Shown in pieces: positions 61,468 to 64,000 of a DNA stretch of 64,000 nt (positions are counted from its first letter, which is position 1; the number at the start of each line of letters is the position of its first letter). A model generated the notes under the pieces. It was given only the letters and a program-made list of their open reading frames with translations. It made no database searches and was not told where the DNA came from. The stretch is from Streptomyces sp. NBC_01381 (GTDB lineage: Bacteria; Actinomycetota; Actinomycetes; Streptomycetales; Streptomycetaceae), in the NCBI RefSeq assembly GCF_026340305.1, contig NZ_JAPEPI010000002.1:3286001-3350000 (forward strand), in the 5' to 3' direction. The position numbers and the translations under genes were made by a program.

Positions 61468-62427
61468 ATGAGCAGCGAGGGCCCTGGGCTGTACGAGATG
61501 CTCGACGACCGGTTCCGATCCGGGCGGTGCATGAACGGTGACAGCGACCTCGAGGTCCTGTACTCCGGTTGCCGTTGGGCCGAGGGGCCGATCTACCTGC
61601 CCGCCTGGCGGCAGTTGATCTGGAGCGACATACCCAACGACCGGATGCTTCGCTGGGACGAGGAGACCGGCGCGGTCAGCGTCTTCCGCCGCTCGGCCGG
61701 GCACACCAACGGCAACACCCTCGACGGCGAGGGCCGGTTGATCACCTGCGAGCAGGGCAACCGCCGGGTCACCCGGACCGAGCACGACGGGACGGTCACG
61801 GTGCTGGCCGACCGTTGGCAGGGCAAGCGGCTGAACAGCCCGAACGACGCGGCGGTGAAGTCCGACGGCTCCATCTGGTTCTCCGACCCGGACTTCGGCA
61901 TCACCAGCGACTACGAGGGCTACCGGGCCGAGAGCGAGATCGGCGCCAACAACGTCTACCGGATCGATCCGGACACCGGCGAAGTGCGGCTCGTCGCCGA
62001 TGGTTTCGGTGCCCCGAACGGTCTGGTCTTCTCGGCCGACGAGCGGCAGCTGTTCGTCTCCGACACCCGGGCAGGTTTCATCCGGGTCTTCGACGTCACC
62101 GCGGACGGCACCCTGTCCGACGGCAAGGTCTTCGCCGAAGCCGCAGCTCGTGAAGGCGCCCGCTTCGACAACCTGCGCTTCGACGACGGCGGTCGGCTCT
62201 GGGCAGCCGCGATGGATGACGGCGTGCACTGTTATGACCCCGACGGCACACTGATCGGCCGTCTCAACGTGCCGGAAACCGTCGCCAACATCTCCTGGGG
62301 CGGCGCCAAGCGCAACCGCCTGTTCATCACCGCCGAAACCACCCTCTACTCGGTGGTCATGGGAGTCACCGGCACCCACCCGGCCGGACCCGGGCGTCAC
62401 CCCTGGTTGAAGGCAGGGCCTCGGTGA
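61468..62427 (+). CDS. SMP-30/gluconolactonase family protein
   Basis: A strong ribosome site (AGGAGAGGGAGG) precedes the ATG. The 319-residue six-bladed propeller has the metal ligands in CRWAEGPIYLP (Glu), KRLNSPNDAAVKSDGSIWFSDPDFG (Asn) and the LVFSADERQLFVSDT blade (Asp). Family enzymes open sugar lactones or related esters in a divalent-metal-dependent manner. It is divergent from the Lrp/LLM pair, so it may belong to the same regulated pathway. Confidence 0.9.
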   Translation: MSSEGPGLYEMLDDRFRSGRCMNGDSDLEVLYSGCRWAEGPIYLPAWRQLIWSDIPNDRMLRWDEETGAVSVFRRSAGHTNGNTLDGEGRLITCEQGNRRVTRTEHDGTVTVLADRWQGKRLNSPNDAAVKSDGSIWFSDPDFGITSDYEGYRAESEIGANNVYRIDPDTGEVRLVADGFGAPNGLVFSADERQLFVSDTRAGFIRVFDVTADGTLSDGKVFAEAAAREGARFDNLRFDDGGRLWAAAMDDGVHCYDPDGTLIGRLNVPETVANISWGGAKRNRLFITAETTLYSVVMGVTGTHPAGPGRHPWLKAGPR

Positions 62428-62447
62428 GCATTGCCTAGGCTGTGCGC

Positions 62448-62936
62448 GTGACGGAAGACAGCAGGCCACTGGCCGTATTCGATCTGGACGGCACCCTCGC
62501 GGACACCGCGCACCGGCAGCGGTTCCTGGAGCGCAAGCCGCGCGACTGGGGCGCCTTTTTCGCCGCCGCCCCGGAGGATCCGCCGCTTGCGGAGGGTGTG
62601 GCGCTGGCCCTGGAGAGCGCTCAGGAGTGTGAGGTCGTCTATCTGACGGGCAGGCCGGAGCGGTGCCGCAAGGACACCGTGGCGTGGCTCGCGGCGCAGG
62701 GGCTGCCCGAGGGGCGGATCTGGATGCGGCGCAACGACGACCGGCGGCCCGCGCGCCGCGCCAAACTGGAGATTCTCCAGAAGATCGCGCAGAAGCGTGC
62801 GGTGCGCGTGCTCGTGGACGACGACGAGCTGGTGTGCGACGAGGCCGAGCGGGCGGGCTTCAAGGTCGTACGGGCACGCTGGGCGAGCACGTCCGCCGCG
62901 CTCAAGGACGCCCAGGAGCGGGAGGGGCGGACGTGA
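62448..62936 (+). CDS. HAD superfamily phosphatase (polynucleotide-kinase-3'-phosphatase-like)
   Basis: The 162-residue protein has the HAD nucleophile motif AVFDLDGTLADTAHRQRFL, motif II VVYLTGRPERCR, Lys in RRAKLEILQKIAQK and a final acidic motif VRVLVDDDELVCDEAERAG. All catalytic Asp residues are intact. The compact layout resembles the phosphatase domain of bacterial Pnkp and related acid phosphatases. TAGGCT lies six bases before GTG 62448 and no ribosome site is seen, consistent with a leaderless start. GTG 62442 is also in frame. Confidence 0.87.
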   Translation: MTEDSRPLAVFDLDGTLADTAHRQRFLERKPRDWGAFFAAAPEDPPLAEGVALALESAQECEVVYLTGRPERCRKDTVAWLAAQGLPEGRIWMRRNDDRRPARRAKLEILQKIAQKRAVRVLVDDDELVCDEAERAGFKVVRARWASTSAALKDAQEREGRT

Positions 62937-62963
62937 CCGGCTGACGGGCGTGCCCCGCAGGCC

Positions 62964-63185
62964 TCAGGCGCTGTCGCCGTCCTCAAGGCGGAATCCGACC
63001 TTCAGGCCCACCTGGTAGTGCTCGATCTGCCCGTTCTCGATATGGCCGCGCACCTGGGTGACCTCGAACCAGTCCAGGGAGCGCAGGGTCTGCGAGGCGC
63101 GGTCGATGCCGTTGCGGATCGCCTGGTCGACGCCCTCGTGCGAGGTGCCGACGATCTCGGTGACCCGGTAGGTGTGGTCGGACAT
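62964..63185 (-). CDS. Dodecin family flavin-binding protein
   Basis: The 73-residue protein MSDHTYRVTEIVGTSHEGVDQAIRNGIDRASQTLRSLDWFEVTQVRGHIENGQIEHYQVGLKVGFRLE is a complete dodecin. These proteins form hollow dodecamers that store FMN, riboflavin or CoA-bound flavins. The DWFEV strand supplies the Trp that stacks on the isoalloxazine. GGAGAGG precedes the ATG. Confidence 0.95.
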   Translation of the reverse strand: MSDHTYRVTEIVGTSHEGVDQAIRNGIDRASQTLRSLDWFEVTQVRGHIENGQIEHYQVGLKVGFRLEDGDSA

Positions 63186-63234
63186 GAGGGTGTTCCTCTC
63201 CTCCGTGCGGTGGCGTCACAGCGGTGGGGTGACG

Positions 63235-63993
63235 TCACTCCACCGTGCCCCACCACGCGGCGGTGCGCGAGGCGGTGGGCGCGGGATGTTCGGCGGCCGC
63301 GCCCAGGGCGAGCCGGGAGGCGACGCGGTAGCGGTCGCCGCGGTAGAGGGAGCGCACATACTCGACGGGGCGGCCCTCGGTGTCCGTGGTGATCCGGTCG
63401 AAGAGCAGCGCGGGGGAGAGCTCGGGCACGCCGAGCAGCCGCGCCTCGGCCTCCGTGACCACCGTCGGTTCGATGGACTGCACGGCGTGGGCGGGACGGA
63501 TGTGCCGGACCTCGCGGAGATGGGCGTAGAAACCGGACTCCATCTGCTCGGGGGTGAGCCCCGGTGTCAGCGCGGCCGGAATGTGCAGATGCTCCAGAGC
63601 GATGGGTTCGCCGTCGACGAGGCGCAGCCGTGCCACGTACACGATCTCGGCGGCGGGGGAGACGCGCAGCTTGCGGCCGGTCCGTGCCCCGGCCCGGACG
63701 GTGCTGAACTCCACCACCCGGCTCGACCAGCCGCCCGGAGCCTGCGGTGCGGTGAGCGGGCGGCTCGCCGAGATCAGCTCCTGGGTGACCTTGGCGGGTG
63801 CCACGAACATCCCGCGCCCGTGTTCGCGTACGAGAAGTCCCGAGGTCACAAGGTCGTCGACGGCAGCCCGCAGAGTCGGCCGCGATACACCGAGGTCGGC
63901 GCAGAGTGTGCGCTCGGAGGGGATCGCGTCGCCGGGCCGGCGGGTCTCGATCAGGTCGAGCAGGACCTCGCGCACGCGCTCGCGCTTGAGCAT
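63235..63993 (-). CDS. GntR/HutC family regulator with UTRA domain
   Basis: The 252-residue protein starts at ATG 63993, seven bases from the window edge, so a longer start outside cannot be excluded. It has the GntR winged helix (DAIPSERTLCADLGVSRPTLRAAVDDLVTSGLLVREHGRGMFVAP) and a UTRA ligand domain (LRVSPAAEIVYVARLRLVDGEPIALEHLHIP to VEYVRSLYRGDRYRVASRL). HutC-type proteins sense sugar phosphates, amino sugars or histidine derivatives. No target gene is adjacent inside the window. Confidence 0.92.
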   Translation of the reverse strand: MLKRERVREVLLDLIETRRPGDAIPSERTLCADLGVSRPTLRAAVDDLVTSGLLVREHGRGMFVAPAKVTQELISASRPLTAPQAPGGWSSRVVEFSTVRAGARTGRKLRVSPAAEIVYVARLRLVDGEPIALEHLHIPAALTPGLTPEQMESGFYAHLREVRHIRPAHAVQSIEPTVVTEAEARLLGVPELSPALLFDRITTDTEGRPVEYVRSLYRGDRYRVASRLALGAAAEHPAPTASRTAAWWGTVE

Positions 63994-64000
63994 GCCGCCG

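Overview
The window is high-GC actinobacterial DNA, almost certainly chromosomal Streptomyces. Supporting signs are the GC-rich codon use, GTG starts, apparently leaderless genes, lipoprotein and twin-arginine signals, class F sortase, SpoIIE-type phosphatase, DUF6777 and dodecin genes, and three copies of a common Streptomyces hairpin repeat. The gene order lipoprotein / methyltransferase / PAS-GGDEF-EAL protein / LysR / succinate dehydrogenase (23.8-33.2 kb) matches, from memory, the SCO0930-SCO0922 region of S. coelicolor. No rRNA, tRNA, CRISPR array, phage structural gene or integrase was seen.

Region 1 (1-36.2 kb) is mostly ordinary, intact chromosome. It starts with regulatory and envelope genes: DUF6777, SpoIIE phosphatase, a broken Fpg/Nei glycosylase, an anti-sigma factor and CapA. 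A MerR regulator and a methyltransferase are divergent. A sugar locus follows: a DUF6067 glycosidase-like protein opposite a ROK regulator, two LplB/YtcP-type permeases and a Tat lipoprotein binding protein. Next are an amino acid permease, Usp, a polysaccharide deacetylase, a class F sortase with two related secreted proteins, small envelope genes, the c-di-GMP gene rmdA coupled to a methyltransferase, sdhCAB under a divergent LysR gene, and acyl-CoA ligase, SRPBCC and SDR genes.

Region 2 (36.3-56.3 kb) is a patchwork of mobile-element debris and accessory genes. It holds an IstB remnant, a carbonic anhydrase fragment, a complete-looking 870-bp IS5-type element between two unrelated truncated genes, IS6, IS630 and second IS5 remnants, a DDE transposase with a run-on 3' end, and mosaic pseudogenes. 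Intact genes among the debris include a SulP transporter/beta-carbonic anhydrase/small secreted protein operon and a peptidylarginine deiminase with vertebrate-like catalytic motifs. A DapA-like aldolase opposite a LysR gene is also intact.

The most unusual item is a three-gene, translationally coupled cassette (47.3-51.3 kb). It encodes an ATP-grasp::PLP-decarboxylase fusion, a transglutaminase-like Cys-His-Asp protein and a urea-transporter-family membrane protein, and it is bracketed by transposase remnants. I know of no described pathway with this combination.

Region 3 (56.4-64 kb) returns to ordinary genes: GH16 glucanase, UvrA-like ATPase, an Lrp regulator coupled to an LLM flavin oxidoreductase, SMP-30 lactonase, a HAD phosphatase, dodecin and a GntR/UTRA regulator at the edge. 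Related short inserts of one repeat family lie inside two DNA-repair-type genes: the Fpg-like gene, which it frameshifts, and the uvrA-like gene, where it stays in frame.
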